Source: Dactylorhiza incarnata
Taxonomy: Eukaryota; Streptophyta; Magnoliopsida; Asparagales; Orchidaceae
NCBI GenBank assembly: GCA_033032865.1
Contig: JAWHQI010000614.1
Location: 186,001 to 250,000 of the forward strand
DNA length: 64,000 bases
Direction: 5' to 3'
Under the pieces are notes generated by a model. That model was given only the letters and a program-made list of their open reading frames with translations, had not been told where the DNA came from and ran no database searches. Below are positions 44,103 to 56,423 of this stretch, piece after piece. A program made the translations under genes and the position numbers. Position 1 is the stretch's first letter; each line of letters begins with the position of its first letter.

Positions 44103-45398
44103 TGTTAGACATGTGTATCACATCCCTTTGTTTGAGAATAACAAATCCCAAATTGTATTTGATCTTGCTTGTCATGTGTTTATAGTGTGCAGGAACTATA
44201 GGTGCAATACTCCACAGGTAGAAAGCAGCTGAATTCAAAAATCTAGAAGAATGCACTACCGCGAGCGTCAGAGCTACTGCCAGGCGCTAGCTCAGGTTCC
44301 GTTCGACGAATTTTCCTGCGCTCGATGAAACTTCGTTTGAAGAAAATTTCTGTTCGACGAACTTGAAGCTCCGTTCGACGAAAATTTCGTTCGACGAACT
44401 TGAAGCTCCGTTCGACGAAAATTTCGTTCGACGAATTCCGTTCGACGAAAGTTTGTTCTTCCACGCCGCCGACGGTTTTGCAACCACTCCACACGAACGC
44501 TACCGCCAGCACTACCACCTGACGCTATCTCAAGTTCGTGCACAACGCCACGCCACCGATGGTTTCGCAACCGCTTCACACGAACGCTACCGCAAGCACT
44601 AGGAGCTACCGCAGGCACTATCTTCAAGATCTATAAATTGATGAGCTCTCTCTCGTTTTGAGCTAGTGCTTCCAGAGAGATTACTTGTGCCAAATTTCTA
44701 GAGCTGCTACTCTGCCGAAAGTTCATCTCCCACTCAAAGCCAAAGAGGATTTCTGGAGAAGAATGCCACCACGGTGCATCCGAAGAACGATCGCTTCAAC
44801 CTCGCTTATGCTACAACGATCCTTCATCCTCATCTTCAGAGATCTCATATAGGGAGTTACATTATTGTTATATTTATTTTCATTCCATATACTTTTTGTA
44901 ATCGTTTAGTTAATTCGCCTTGTGTTGGCGACTAGGTCTGGGTAGGACTTAGGGAGTAATTCGTCTTGTGTTGGCGACTAGTTCTAGGTGATTAGATCTA
45001 GGGGTGCTCGAGGCCATATCCAGGGAAGGATTGGCTAGAGTGGCTTGAGGCCTTATCCGGGGAAGAATATGCTAAAGCCAACTGGTTTGTGGGGATACAA
45101 GTCGGTATAGAAAAGGAAAAATTGTATTACTTTATACGCCTCCGATTTCAAGCGATATTGAAATCAATTTGTGTAAACACATTTTCTATATAATATAATC
45201 ACGTCTCTTTCTGTGTTTACTTGATTTCTATCATTTGACATAATTTATAAAATTGCAAATTACAATTGTTTCCTCCTTTAAGTCAAATTGTTATTTCATT
45301 CTAAATTACTCAAAACAATTTAGTAAATTTTCTAAAATTATAAAGAAGAATTTTATTCCCTTATTCACCCCCCTCTAAGGGCGCCAATCGATCCAACA
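44103..45398 (+). repeat. 3' LTR of copia B
   Basis: The 1296-bp LTR is complete, ending CCCCCTCTAAGGGCGCCAATCGATCCAACA in two short words with no insertion. Its TTCGACGAA array is shorter than that of the 5' LTR. Otherwise it matches the 5' LTR with scattered changes. Confidence 0.92.
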
Positions 45399-46626
45399 CG
45401 TCTTTCCCCTTAGAGTGTCATAAATCACCTAGGATTAATTCAAGTGAAATGGTAAGGGGGCTTTGGGGTGTCATCCCATTATAATTCCTAGTACCGTAGC
45501 GAGCCCCTTACAGGGTAATCCTCGGAAAGTCCAAGATAAACTATAAATTGTAGGGATAAGTTGATGTACAAGATTAACTTAATAATACACTCACCCACAC
45601 CCCGTTGTTACGGGTATATAGTCGGTTTGGTCTTACAAGCGGTAGGCTCGGTGGTTGTAGCAGCAGACTAATTAGTCTGGTGAGCTTGTGACTCGGTAAT
45701 GTTTATTGGTGCGGAAAGGTTGGTCCGGTGAGCCGGTGGCTCGGAAGGTTATGGTGACAGGCGAGTTAGCCCGGGGAGCTTATGGCTCGGATATAGATGG
45801 TAAACATGTTTGCATGTGCATAAAAGTGGTGGGTCTTCAGTATTGGATGGTCGTTCACATCGACGTCAATACGTTGACTCGGCAAGTGCGGAATTTGCAC
45901 TTAGCCATAAAAGTCTGGTGGTCCAGCCAGTAAGAGTACGCAGATGCTCCGCGGTTTTGCGTTGAGGCGTACGATAGGTCTAGATTAGGTAGTGTGAATA
46001 CCAACCTAGAGGTGGAGGCCCAACCCACCGCTTTCGTTTGCCACTACGGGAGTATCCTGGGAGTCTTGCTAGCTCCAAAAAGGGGGAACTAAAGGTCTGT
46101 GCGCATAGAGTCGAAGTGTGTGAGTTGCACTTGTATGAACATATCATAAACTGCATAACTCTATATGTCATGACATAAACATTGCATTTCAACCCCTACC
46201 CATATCGTACAAATTGATTATGAGACTCTTTATACGATAGGCCTTGCTAAACGACCCCTTGGTCTATAAGTTTGTATGGGCATTCCTATACATCAATGGT
46301 TACAATTTTTTTATATTATATACTTGTCATTACTTACTGTTCTTTACTTACTCTTTACCATGCTCTATTACTACTTCAATTAACTATATACACATGTGTA
46401 GTGGTAGAACTTTCTGTAGTTAGATTCACCGTCATCTGCTCTTTGTTTATACCCCTTGCTGTCCTCCGCTTCATTCCTTCCGCTCGGTGCCTAGGAGCCA
46501 TTGGGGGTGGGGTGGGGAACATAAGGCTTAGTCTTTTTGACTAACGGTCGGTGGACCATATCATTTTAGGGGATCGAGGAGACGCAGCAGCACCAGAGGC
46601 GGTGCAAACGGAGGCGGGCCAGTCTA
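45399..46626. other. Right part of element C before the MITE, no gene
   Basis: About 45610-45790 has repeated 'GGTGAGCTTGTGACTCGG / GGTGAGCCGGTGGCTCGG' words, as in long plant gypsy LTRs. Short open frames (45706-45933, 46272-46544) have no recognisable motif. Confidence 0.5.
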
Positions 46627-47306
46627 TAAGGGTGTGCACAGAAAACCGAAACCGACCAAACCGACCCGAACCGACCCAAACCGAACCGAATTTGGAGCGA
46701 ACCGATCAGTTCGATTCGGTTTCGGTTTGGGGGGCTGGAAACCGAGCCTATTCGGTTCGGTTTCGGTTTATAGGGTCGATAAACCGAAAAAACCGAACCG
46801 ATTATAAGTTTGGACTTGGAGTTTGTCCTGTCATATTAAAACATGAGGTTGTGAGCATTGAGTTTGAAGTTGAACCAGAAATAACGAGACCAAGTAATAT
46901 CACTTATCTTATCATAAGTTTGTAAAAATTACCCGAGCGTGAACGAGTAAATTAAATGTGTTGTACTTATTGATTTTTATTTTAAACTAATACTTGAACT
47001 TATTGTATTAATTGTACAAGTTAATCTAAATGTTAATGTGTTTTTCAATTTTCCTTCAATGTTGATGAACTGCTTTCTAGATTTACTATTAGAAAATCAC
47101 TTGGACAAACATTAAAATTTATTTGGGGGGATAATAAGTTTTAGGTTTACCGAAAAACCGAACCGATGTTAAAAAACCGAACCAAACAGAACCGAACCGA
47201 TCCATTTCGGTTCGGTTTCAGTTTTGGGTGTGTAAAAACCGAGCCTCTTTTGGTTCGGTTTCGGTTTTATCTAAAACTGAACCGAATCGAACCGCTTGCA
47301 GGCCTA
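46627..47306. mobile_element. hAT-type MITE made of CCGAAC/GTTCGG motifs, 680 bp
   Basis: It begins TAAGGGTGTGCAC and ends (reverse complement) TAGGCCTGCAAGC. It is flanked by a perfect 8-bp duplication CCAGTCTA (46619-46626 and 47307-47314), the hAT target length. Both ends are dense in AACCGAACCGA and TCGGTTTCGGTT words that pair with each other. There is no transposase. Confidence 0.88.
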
Positions 47307-47662
47307 CCAGTCTAGTACAGGAGCACCAGTTCAAGATCAGTGAGTGATTAGTAGTTAACTTTCACGAGTGATCTTGTAGTGAGAACATGATGTATATGGC
47401 ATGAGCCCTTTTATTAATGCAACCCCTTTATTATTGTAACTTTGTTATTTTCAGTTATACCATGTGGACATTTATTATATATAGCATGTGATCGTGTACT
47501 TGAACTTCTTTTTGTTCGTTTATACTTTTCTTCTTCTGTGATCGATATGGCCGGCAGGATCAGCGTTTTGTGGTGGCGACCTTCCCGAGTGAAGGTGTCA
47601 CCGCAAAGCGGCGGTTCTGGGCATAAGACCCCGGTTTTGAAAGGAAAAAAAGGGGTCTTACA

Positions 47663-48200
47663 CCGAGTTGTCCACTCGCCCAGCCCAGGCAGTGGACCTC
47701 TCGGTCCACTCCCCCGACCCCCGGCAAGGGGGGAGTGGACGTCTTGAGTCCCACTTGCCCCCTCCTGTCTCGGTCGTGACCTTTGAGTTGAGCTGCGGAT
47801 AGTGGAATTTGGCTATCCGCAGCCCAAATTTAGGAAGTCTATAAATAGACCCCATGGGCACCTTGGGAGGGACTTCTCTTATTCTCTCCCTCGCGTGTTA
47901 CTTATGAGCAAACACTCCAGCCCCTGTCAGCTAAGGTCGACAGTCAGGTGCTCCTTAGTGCTCTCCATGGTGCTCAGACTCAACATTGGCTTTGGGGAGG
48001 GGGAAGCTCTCTTTGAACTTCCGGGTTTGTGGTGGGACCTCCTCGCTGCAGCTCAAGTGGTCTGTTTTGGGTTTCAAGTCTTCTTCGGTTCAAGGTCCTT
48101 CGACTCTCAGCGACCGATCACACGTTCTAGCTCAGGTAAAGTAAAGGCTAGCTGCATACCCGTTGCGAACGTCGAATCCAGTTTTCTTGTTTCAACAGAC
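47663..48200 (+). repeat. Tat-element LTR part with promoter
   Basis: The hairpin array continues (GTCCACTCGCCCAGCCC...GGTCCACTCCCC) and leads to a promoter-like stretch. The frame 47802-48209 is not recognised as a protein. The LTR end was not fixed; a weak inverted repeat (GCATACCCGTTGCGAAC near 48153 and GTTTGCGCACGGGTATGC near 48239) lies at its right edge. Confidence 0.55.
47838..47851 (+). promoter_or_regulatory. TATA box of the Tat LTR
   Basis: TCTATAAATAGACC is a textbook plant TATA box. It is followed about 30 bp later by the start of a pyrimidine-rich TCTCTTATTCTCTCCCTC stretch, consistent with an LTR transcription start. Confidence 0.7.
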
Positions 48201-48487
48201 ACATTTTGAGTCCTAGAGCGCGCAAGGGCAACAAATAGTTTGCGCACGGGTATGCGTGAATGAAACGCACGCCCAACAACATAACACAATTTCTGCCCAG
48301 GATGTCGACCAAAAGAAAAGAATATGCACGCACGTGCACAAAGAGGCGCACGAGCGTGCGTGAGGAAATTGAACATAACCTTCCCAAAACCAAAATAATG
48401 ATCACACATATAATTCATAAACAGATCCCAGATTTCCATAGATACTAAGACTAGAATAAATATGCATGGAATTCTACTAAAAACATA
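48201..48487. other. Spacer between Tat LTR and Harbinger 1
   Basis: No gene is seen. GC-rich GCACGCACGTGCAC words occur at about 48325-48365. Confidence 0.5.
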
Positions 48488-48763
48488 GGGTCTGTTTGGG
48501 ACAGCTCTGGCGGATTGAAAAGCTGCTGTCCGGATAGAGCTGTTTTAAAAGAGCTCTCTGGGGAGCAGTTTTGAAAAGCTGCAGAGTGTTTGGGTGTTCT
48601 ATGCAGAAGTGCGCTTTGAAGAGCGATTTTCTAATTTAGCTGTTTGGAGAAACAGCTTTTAGAAGCTGTTTTTTTTAGAACTTAAAAATACACCAGTTTT
48701 TAACGTGAAAAATAATAAAAGATAACCGATAACAATAGTCTTTTACATAATTCTTTGGTAATG

Positions 48764-49703
48764 CTATCCACGCGCCCCGTATATTTCTTCGGCAATGCTA
48801 TCTCGTACTGTAGACATCTGTTCAGCTCCAGCAGCATCACCCATATCGCTTCCAATATCATCCTCCGCCGCAAGGTCTTCATCCTCTGAGGGAGCGAAAG
48901 AAGACTCATCAGCATCACAAACATTAAACTCAGGGTCCCAGCGAGAAGGATGTCTACGAATGAAGTTATGTAAGGTCATTGTGGCCAACACTATGGACCT
49001 CTGTTTCTTGAAGCTATATTGTGGCATTTTGCTCAGAATGTGCCACTTCTTCTTCCACACTCCAAACGTTCGCTCAATAACACCGCGAAGAGATGAATGC
49101 GCTCTATTGAAATGTTCTTGCCTTCCTTGAACAGGCCGACTCCCACGGGCAAAGTCTGCCAAGTGATATCTTGTATCCGGATACGGCTTCAAATAACCCA
49201 TCTTTAACGGGTAGCCAGCATCCACTAAATAATATTTACCTGCATTAATTTGGTATGTTAAACAAGCAAACATTGGTGGATATTTGAAGGATTTGAATGA
49301 ATGTAAAAATATTGATTACTATACCTTGCGGGGGATGCGGAAAATGCAATCTATCGTCTGTCAATGCGCGTGCGAAGATGCGACTATCATGAGCAGATCT
49401 CTCCCATCCAGCCAGGGCAAATGTAAAACACATGTTAAAATCACAGGCTGCCATTACATTTTGCGTCGTAGTGCCATGACGTCCTATGTATCTGACTTGA
49501 TCTTCTACTGGTATCCTCGCATCTACATGTGTACCGTCAATTGCACCAACGCAATCCTTGAAGAATGACATGTAACGAGCATCATACCTTATCTCAGCCG
49601 GAATATCTCTGAACTGACGGTCTTTTATGCAGAGATCACAAAATAACATCACCTCGCTAGACTCCCAACTCGCTACGATTCCTCCTTCTTTTGGTTTATC
49701 CAT
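48764..49703 (-). CDS. Chimeric Harbinger transposase with intact DDE residues
   Basis: Two exons (49703-49325 and 49239-48764) join at GT-AG sites into an open frame of about 284 residues. The catalytic residues of the HARBI1/DDE_Tnp_4 fold are present: D in VGAIDGTHV, D in YYLVDAGYPL and E in VIERTFGVWK. The C-terminal ATMTLHNFIRRH motif is also present. The first ~30 residues (MDKPKEGG..WES.....LFCDLCIKD) belong to the Myb/SANT-like accessory protein of Harbinger elements, as seen in element 2 (MGKPKDG..WES...IFCDLCIQE). An internal deletion has therefore fused the start of ORF1 to the middle of the transposase and removed the transposase N-terminus. Harbinger transposition normally needs both proteins. 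The start ATG is that of the former ORF1. Confidence 0.85.
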
Positions 49704-49756
49704 TACACTATTAATAAAAGTAATGAAATTTTATAAGCTATTTCTACTAAAAAAAT

Positions 49757-49809
49757 ACACATACATCACACATACCCCTCCTAAATACATACATACACAC
49801 ACACAAATA

Positions 49810-49849
<40 letters not shown>

Positions 49850-50050
49850 TACACAAACATACATACACACCCTAACATACACACATACACACACACATAC
49901 AAACATACACAAACATACATACACACCCAAACACACAAACACACACACAAACACTCACACACATACATTCAAACACACATACAAACACACACACACACAC
50001 ACACAAACATACATACACACCCAAACATACACACCTACACACATACATAA

Positions 50051-50081
<31 letters not shown>

Positions 50082-50535
50082 AACATACACACACATATAT
50101 ACACACACACACACACATATACATCCACACACACAGACACATATATACATCCACACACACATACACATATATACATCCACACACACACACACATATATAC
50201 ATCCACACACATACACATATATACATCCACACACACACATTCAAAAAAACAAACACACACACACACATTCAAAAAAACAAACACAACACACACACATATA
50301 TACATACACACACATTCAAAAAACAAACACAACACACACACATATATACATACACCACTTGCACCACACACACACACACACACAAACACAAAAACACAAC
50401 ATCACATTCACACACACATAGATCTGTACACACACATAAATCTGTACACACACACACACACATAAATTTGTACACACACACATAAATCTGTACACACACA
50501 CACACACATAAATCTGTACACACACACATAAATCT
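49757..50535. repeat. (CA)n-rich compound microsatellite
   Basis: Almost 780 bp of ACACAC/ACATAC with TATATACATCCACACAC and ACACATAAATCTGTAC sub-repeats. The cysteine/valine-rich open frames on the minus strand across it are translations of GT repeats and not proteins. Confidence 0.92.
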
Positions 50536-51004
50536 GTACAGAAATGCAGTCGGGGGAGGAAGAAACGAGAGGAGAAAGACCAATACCTGCAGTCGGTGGC
50601 GTAAAAGGGAGCGGCGAGGGGCACGGGAGCGAGATCGGGAGCGTCGGAATGCTAGGGCACGGCTGGATCTGGGAGGAAGAGGATCGGCGGCTGGATCTAG
50701 GAGGAAGAAGACCGGCGAAGGTCGTCGGCGGCGTAGGAGGGAGCGGCGAGGGGCATGGGAGCGCTGGGAGCGAGATCGGGGGTCGCGGGATGCAGAGCGG
50801 AAAGAGGGGTATCGAACAAAAAATGCGCTGGGAGCGATTCCTGCAGAGCGGAACGGGGGGGGGGGGGGCTTCCGGATAAGAGCGCTGGGAGCGCTCTTTG
50901 AAAAGCGCTTCTTTTAGGGAGCTATCCCAAACGCGCTTAATAACAGCTCTGGCGGCTGGGAAAGAGCTTCTCCAGCCGCCAGAGCTGTCCCAAACAGACC
51001 CATA

Positions 51005-52301
51005 ATACAAAAGCATGAAAATCACATGAATTACAGAAAAAGCGCTATATAAAATAGAGGTATCTGTGGAATGGTTCATATTATCTAGTTTTGGATTCTT
51101 GTTTTGAGATATCACCATGTTTTTAATTTCATGCTTATGAAAAGAATGCTTTTATTTTTATATAAAACATTTGCTTTATATCGAATAGCTTTACAAATAT
51201 CACTATGTTTGTTGCGGGTCGCTCGGGTGCTTTGGTAGACCAAGGTCGAATTGAACCACCTTAGCTCGGAAGCAAACCGAGCGCGCAAACAGTCAATTTG
51301 AGATTCGTTGAGTACACTGAGACTTTTTAACGTGGAAAACCCGGAAAGGGTAAAAACCACGCGGCAGGAGCTGTACCGACCAAACTTCACTATCTTCTGA
51401 GAGTTTATAGTTAGGTACTTAGGAATCGAGCGCGACAGACCGCCGCTCGTTACAATAATGTTTGTAAATTATTCATCTGTTCGTAATGTTTGTAAATTAT
51501 TCATCTGTTATGTTACTATTATTTGTTTGTTCCGAACTTGTACTATAAATGTTTACATAGTTGGTACTTCTGTAGCTTTTACATTAATCATCTGTTCCGT
51601 TCATTGATATTATATGTATTTGCAATTCTTGTTATTGAAATCTTTCTTACAATTGAACAACAAAATTGCTCAATTCAAATTCCTGTTCTCCAATTCTATC
51701 ATGTCATTTCAATTCCCGTAGAAATTTGAATTATTGATTTTCAATTCCTCAATTCTAATTTCATCGAACCAAACAAACCTTAAAGAGGTCAAAAGTATAT
51801 TTAAAATAATTATAAATTATTTATTTATCTATTACTATTAATAAAACAAGTGAGCATTATATCATTTACTTCGTCGTTATCGAATAAATATTATTTTTAA
51901 TTATTTTATCATCTTTAAAATGTCAATAAATTTAAATTAAGTAAAAAATAGTATAATATATAGTAAACTAAATTAAATTAAAATCAAGTTATTAAAAAAT
52001 ATATATATAAGAGAGAAAAATAAAATAAAGTAAATAGATTAAAGGCCTGAATCGCAAGAATGACGGGTCAAGGGGACGGCAACGAGAATTGTGAAGTCCG
52101 ACCTCCTGAGGTCTGAATTGGCAGTGAGAATTGGCGGAGGAAAAAAGTAGAAAATGAATTTTGAGAGAATTGAGTTGAATTCCATTTCCTACCCAACAAA
52201 TGGCTGCTGAAGATCAAAATTAAAATTGACAATTAAATTCCAATTCCATTCTTCAATTCTGCTGAGAGGAACTGGGCCTAAATGAACTTACTACCTGTTT
52301 T
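51005..52301. other. Intergenic A/T-rich stretch, no gene seen
   Basis: A 28-bp direct duplication occurs at 51456-51511 (AATGTTTGTAAATTATTCAT...). Near 51740-51780 and 52140-52275, AATTCCAATTCC-type words and CCAAACAAACC look like ends of a decayed Harbinger-type MITE. The stretch near 51310-51360 (TTTTTAACGTGGAAAACCCG) resembles a dispersed plant repeat but was not identified. Confidence 0.5.
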
Positions 52302-53699
52302 GGGAATTTGGCACTTTACACCCTCCAATTAGGCCTCATTGGCACTTTGCACCCTCTTATTCAAATTTTGGCACTTTGCACCCTTGAAAGTCATTAATTG
52401 AGCACATTGCACCCTCTGGTTATTTTATTATATCATCTTTATTTATTAAATCATGAAAATAGTATATGGAGGGGCATTTTGGTCCTTCACTAGCTTTTTT
52501 CATTATCCATTTTATTTAATTCCTATTGTCTTCTTATAGTTCTCTGCAGACCAAACATATTTTGACAGAATTTGAAAAATTCTGTTATTGAATGCGATGC
52601 GATGCGATACGCAGACCAACTGTATTTCTGGGCGGAATTTTGATCATTTTTTGAATGTTTTTATCAACTGTAACAATGCTGTCCATCGAGAGAATTTGAT
52701 AGGATCTGTAACTGTAAAATGCTGTTAACAATTTTACAGTTGCTGTTATTGAAAAATGCTGTGTTTTTCTGCTTTGATAGGATCAAATGTTTTAGCTGTA
52801 GACGAGGGAATCGAAAGAACTTCTTCAGAAGTAAACAAATGTACAGAGCGATGAGCAGATGATAAAGACCAAAAAAGTAATCAATTTTATTTTGAATAAC
52901 ATCCAATAACCTCAGAATACGATCTACTTTTTACATCATTTTTCCAAACGATTAACTGTATATATCATACAGTTAATACTAACAGTCATATATACAGTTA
53001 ATATAAATGTATAATTATAAATATAAATACATTGAGCTGCAGTAAAAATAGGAGAGCAGCAACTGTAACAATTGATCGTATGTGTCCCCGTGACAATAAT
53101 ATGGTTGCCGCATGCAGTTGAAGCTTGATCATATTGCAGAGAATTGCTCATGAAGAACCAGAAGTTGAAATGCCATCACCGTATTGCACTTTGTAATTCA
53201 CACGGGATATCAGTAGAACATCCAGGAACATCTCCAAAACAAAGTAAATCAGTAATAGAAAAAACATTGTCAGAAATTTAAGAAAACATTTCAATGAGAT
53301 TTTCAACCAGTCAACTAAGAATTAAGAAGCATTTTAACACCTCTTTGCCTCCAGTAGGCTTCCAAACATACATATTCAAGTGGTGCAACATACCAAAACA
53401 ACTAAATACTAATAAAAGTTATACATTGCATATAAGAAGATAACAAAGACCCACCAACCCGTCTACGATTATCAAGTGACTATGATCATCAATATCCGGT
53501 ATAATCTTCATAATCGGCTCACCTGCAAATAACACAAGAGTATGTTTAGAAGTTAAGCAACAAATGGATAGGTTGGAATATTTTTAGCAAATGATTGAGT
53601 ACCAACAAATGTGGAATGTGATGACCCACTTAATCCTTCTTGCTTAGCAACAGTTTCTGCCTCTACAGTGGAACGTGCAACCTTCTTCTTCACCTAATT

Positions 53700-55945
53700 T
53701 TACATAGCATTTGTATGAATGAAATCTACTCTTCAGTCAAAGGTTATCAACAAAAACATGAAATAATTTAATTTTAACTCACTGATAGCTTTAATCTGGA
53801 AGTTGATGTTGTTGGCAATGGTGATCCGGTTTTCTTGGACGCCTCTCTACAACTTTTTTTATTATGTCTGATTGCTCCACACTTTGAACAAGCATACTTT
53901 GATCCACGTCTATTTATACCATATTGCATGTTAACTCTTCTTCATCTTGTCTTCTTGCATGTTTTGATGGCCTACCGGGCAATTTTGGTTTTACCTTCCA
54001 TGGCACCACAAGGTTTAAATTACATTGAGGCCACTCACCTTGTCCTTTAATGGGATTCAACATAAAGTCATAAGCTTTCAAGAAAGTAGTTTTCTTATAC
54101 CAATAATCTACGTAGTCCTCAACCTTCTCCCTTTTAAAGAAGATGCAAGCTATAGCATGTACGCATGGTATTCCACTTAAGTCCCACTTCTTGCAAGTAC
54201 AACTATTGGATGTTAAATCAACGAGCCACGTATCGCCCGCCCAACCTTTCACCTCAAAGTTTTCTTTTCCATTCCACTCTAAAATATAGTCTTGAACACA
54301 CATTTTGTTATTTTCTAGGATCTTCTGAATGGTTGGACATATATCTCCACTAGATTACATATTTTATCCCTTTGGGTATGCATCCTTCTCATCACAATAA
54401 TTCTAATAATCTCAAGCATCGTGATTATTGGTTTGTCTCTTGCTTTCAATATTACATTATTGAAGCATTCACATAAATTATTAAGTAGCATGTCACATTT
54501 TGTCCACGCACTAAAATGCGATCTTGCCCAATTTTTGGGATCTCTTGCCCTTACCCATTCATAAGCCCCAATATTGCATTCTTTCAACTTCTTCATCTCC
54601 ATGTTGAAATCAACTAATCGTGCAGATGATGCAGCCTTCCACAACAAGGATTTGAGGTGTAAGCCTTTGTGTAACTGCTTGAAATTACTATACATGTGTC
54701 TTAAACAAAACCTGTGTTCTGCGTTTGATAGTAATTCTTCAACTGCCCGTATGAGTCCCTTCTGTTTATCAGAAATTATAGTCCATGCATAGTTATTTAC
54801 GATGTTTAAATCTTGCATCATAGTAGAACTCCTCCAGTAGACGTTTTTAGGTGAGTTCCATCAAGTCCTATAATTTGTCGGCACCCAGCTATAAAACCCA
54901 ACTTTAAAGCACCCCAACAAATATAGAGTCTTTTAAATACACATCCTTGATTTTCAGATACATGTTTACACTACAGTTTAACTGTTGTGTTAGGATTACT
55001 TTGACGCAACTCTTCACAATAGTCCCAAAGTCTAGCGTATTGCTCTAATTCTGTACCTTGGGTTATCATGTTGGCATGCTTCTTTGCTCGATACATCTTC
55101 CAAATAGAAAGAGATGTTCTATTTTCCATTTGCATAGTCTCTTGCATTGAACTGACGGGCCATTCAGGATTACTTTTAAGGTGGTGTTGATATTTCTTTG
55201 CAAGAAAATCTGAGGTACAGTGTTTAGAACTCGAGGCTCTATAGCATGCATGTTCACCTTTGATAGTCTTCACTTGAAAGGTGTGATCATTCTTAGAGAT
55301 GAATGCAACGTACATTACCCAACCACATTCGCAAGTAACCTGCACTTTATCACTACAATTTTTGCTAAATTTAATTGGCCTACCTTGCATATTTGCATAT
55401 GTCCGCATTGCATCTCTAAAATCTTGGGCAGTATTAAAGCATTGTCCTACTTGAAATTCAAAATTTGAGTTACCTGCATCGCCGTCATAAATCTGATAAT
55501 GTGTTGATTTAGTTTTCTTTGGATTGGAAGTGGTAATAGAACAACTCTGTGCAATCATTTGAGTTGGCTCTTTCACTCCGACCCATTCTACCGATTCATC
55601 AACATTTTCGTCAAACTGCAAATCATCACTATCATAATCACCATCTTGAAAGCCATCAGTAAATGTAGAATCAGTTCCATCAGTGTCATCTTCATTACTA
55701 ATCGAGTCGCTGCAATTTTGAAGTTCAATTATTGGTGTAGTATCATCACTCACTGAAACTACTTGATCTATCACCGTGTCAATGTAAACATCAACTTCCC
55801 TATTCATGTTGATATACTGCTTCAAATTTTTAACATCCACATCATTATCTAAAAGTATCAAATTACTGCAGTCACCACGCCCAGATAAACAAGCAAAAAA
55901 TCTGACCCATCCACTGTGATCAAGGTGCATTGCCGTCATTTTTGA
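53700..55945 (-). pseudogene. MuDR-type transposase remnant
   Basis: Reading right to left: an N-terminal acidic region; then the MuDR DNA-binding type domain (FQVGQCFNTAQDFRDAMRTY, IKFSKNCSDKVQVTCECGW, near 55480-55290); then the catalytic fold with GLDGTHLK (first D, about 54875), ISDKQKGL (second D, about 54770) and the NNLCECFN glutamate region. Next comes the SWIM zinc finger CTCKKWDLSGIPCVHA (about 54190) and, after a frame change, a C-terminal CCHC knuckle CSKCGAIRHNKKSC (about 53875). Between GGVLL and DLNI (about 54825) some 35-45 residues of the catalytic domain are missing, and a stop separates the frames. The fold's normal job is cut-and-paste transposition; this copy cannot do it. 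The ATG at 55939 (MTAMHLDHSG) is a plausible start; sequence above 56047 belongs to Harbinger 2. Confidence 0.88.
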
Positions 55946-56423
55946 GAATGACAGACCTTTAAGACCTAGCGCGGACTTGGAGAGAAGTTCGCCGCCGGTG
56001 TAGGATTTGAGAGGAGCCGCGCGACTTGCTGGAGAGGAGAGGAGGGTTAGGGCCTGTTTGGCTAAGCTGCATCGCTGAGAGAAGCAGTGGTGGGAAACAG
56101 TGGTGCAGGAATCTGCTGTTTTGCAGTGGTGGAAAAATTCATGAAACTGTTTGGAAAACTGTATTTGCAGTGCTGTGTGAAACAATGGTGCAGAATTAAA
56201 CAGTAATGAAACTTAAACAGTAATGAAAATTAAACAGTACGCATAATTTACGAAGTCCAACTAAGAATTAAACAATTTGCTCGACACAAATATTTGCGAT
56301 AAATATAATTCAACTAGATGACGTTCTCTTTTCTCCAACGCAAGTAAATATCATCTGCAAAAGAGAATTACGCTAGATTAGATAAATTTAATATAAAATA
56401 AGTAGTTTATCTGCAAAAGAGAA

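Larger units (their letters stand above)
28755..45398 (+). mobile_element. SIRE-type Ty1/copia retrotransposon 'B' (with 5S array and a tandem duplication)
   Basis: The LTRs begin TGTTGGACATGTG/TGTTAGACATGTG and end GATCCAACA, with flanks CGACT (28750-28754) and CGTCT (45399-45403), a TSD with one change. The coding order matches copia A on the opposite strand. The 5' LTR is split by the 30041-36191 array, and about 0.98 kb across the array/LTR/gag junction is duplicated. Stops and frameshifts make it non-autonomous. It is older than A, judging from the more numerous coding lesions. Confidence 0.92.
25164..47662. mobile_element. LTR-like element 'C' (likely a long solo LTR) carrying copia B and an hAT MITE
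   Basis: It begins TGTAACATCCCAC and ends GGGGTCTTACA (TG...CA), with a perfect CCGAG duplication at 25159-25163 and 47663-47667. Without copia B and the hAT MITE its own sequence is about 5.2 kb and holds no gag or pol. A solo LTR of a large gypsy element, or a large non-coding retrotransposon derivative, are the two options. No internal PBS or polypurine tract was found, which favours a solo LTR. Confidence 0.7.
48488..51001 (-). mobile_element. PIF/Harbinger transposon 1
   Basis: The TIR GGGTCTGTTTGGGACAGCTC (26 bp in full) is identical at both ends. The flanking triplet ATA (48485-48487 and 51002-51004) is a 3-bp TSD. A spliced transposase-like frame lies on the minus strand (48764-49703). 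A CA-repeat region and a GC-rich, GAGCGGCGAGGGGC-containing sub-terminal block lie between it and the right TIR. Confidence 0.92.

Noticed and set aside
47802..48209. A 135-codon frame downstream of the Tat TATA box
   Set aside because: No homology recognised and it lies in an LTR leader; treated as chance.
49757..50583. Cysteine-rich small proteins on the minus strand
   Set aside because: They are translations of (GT)n repeats.
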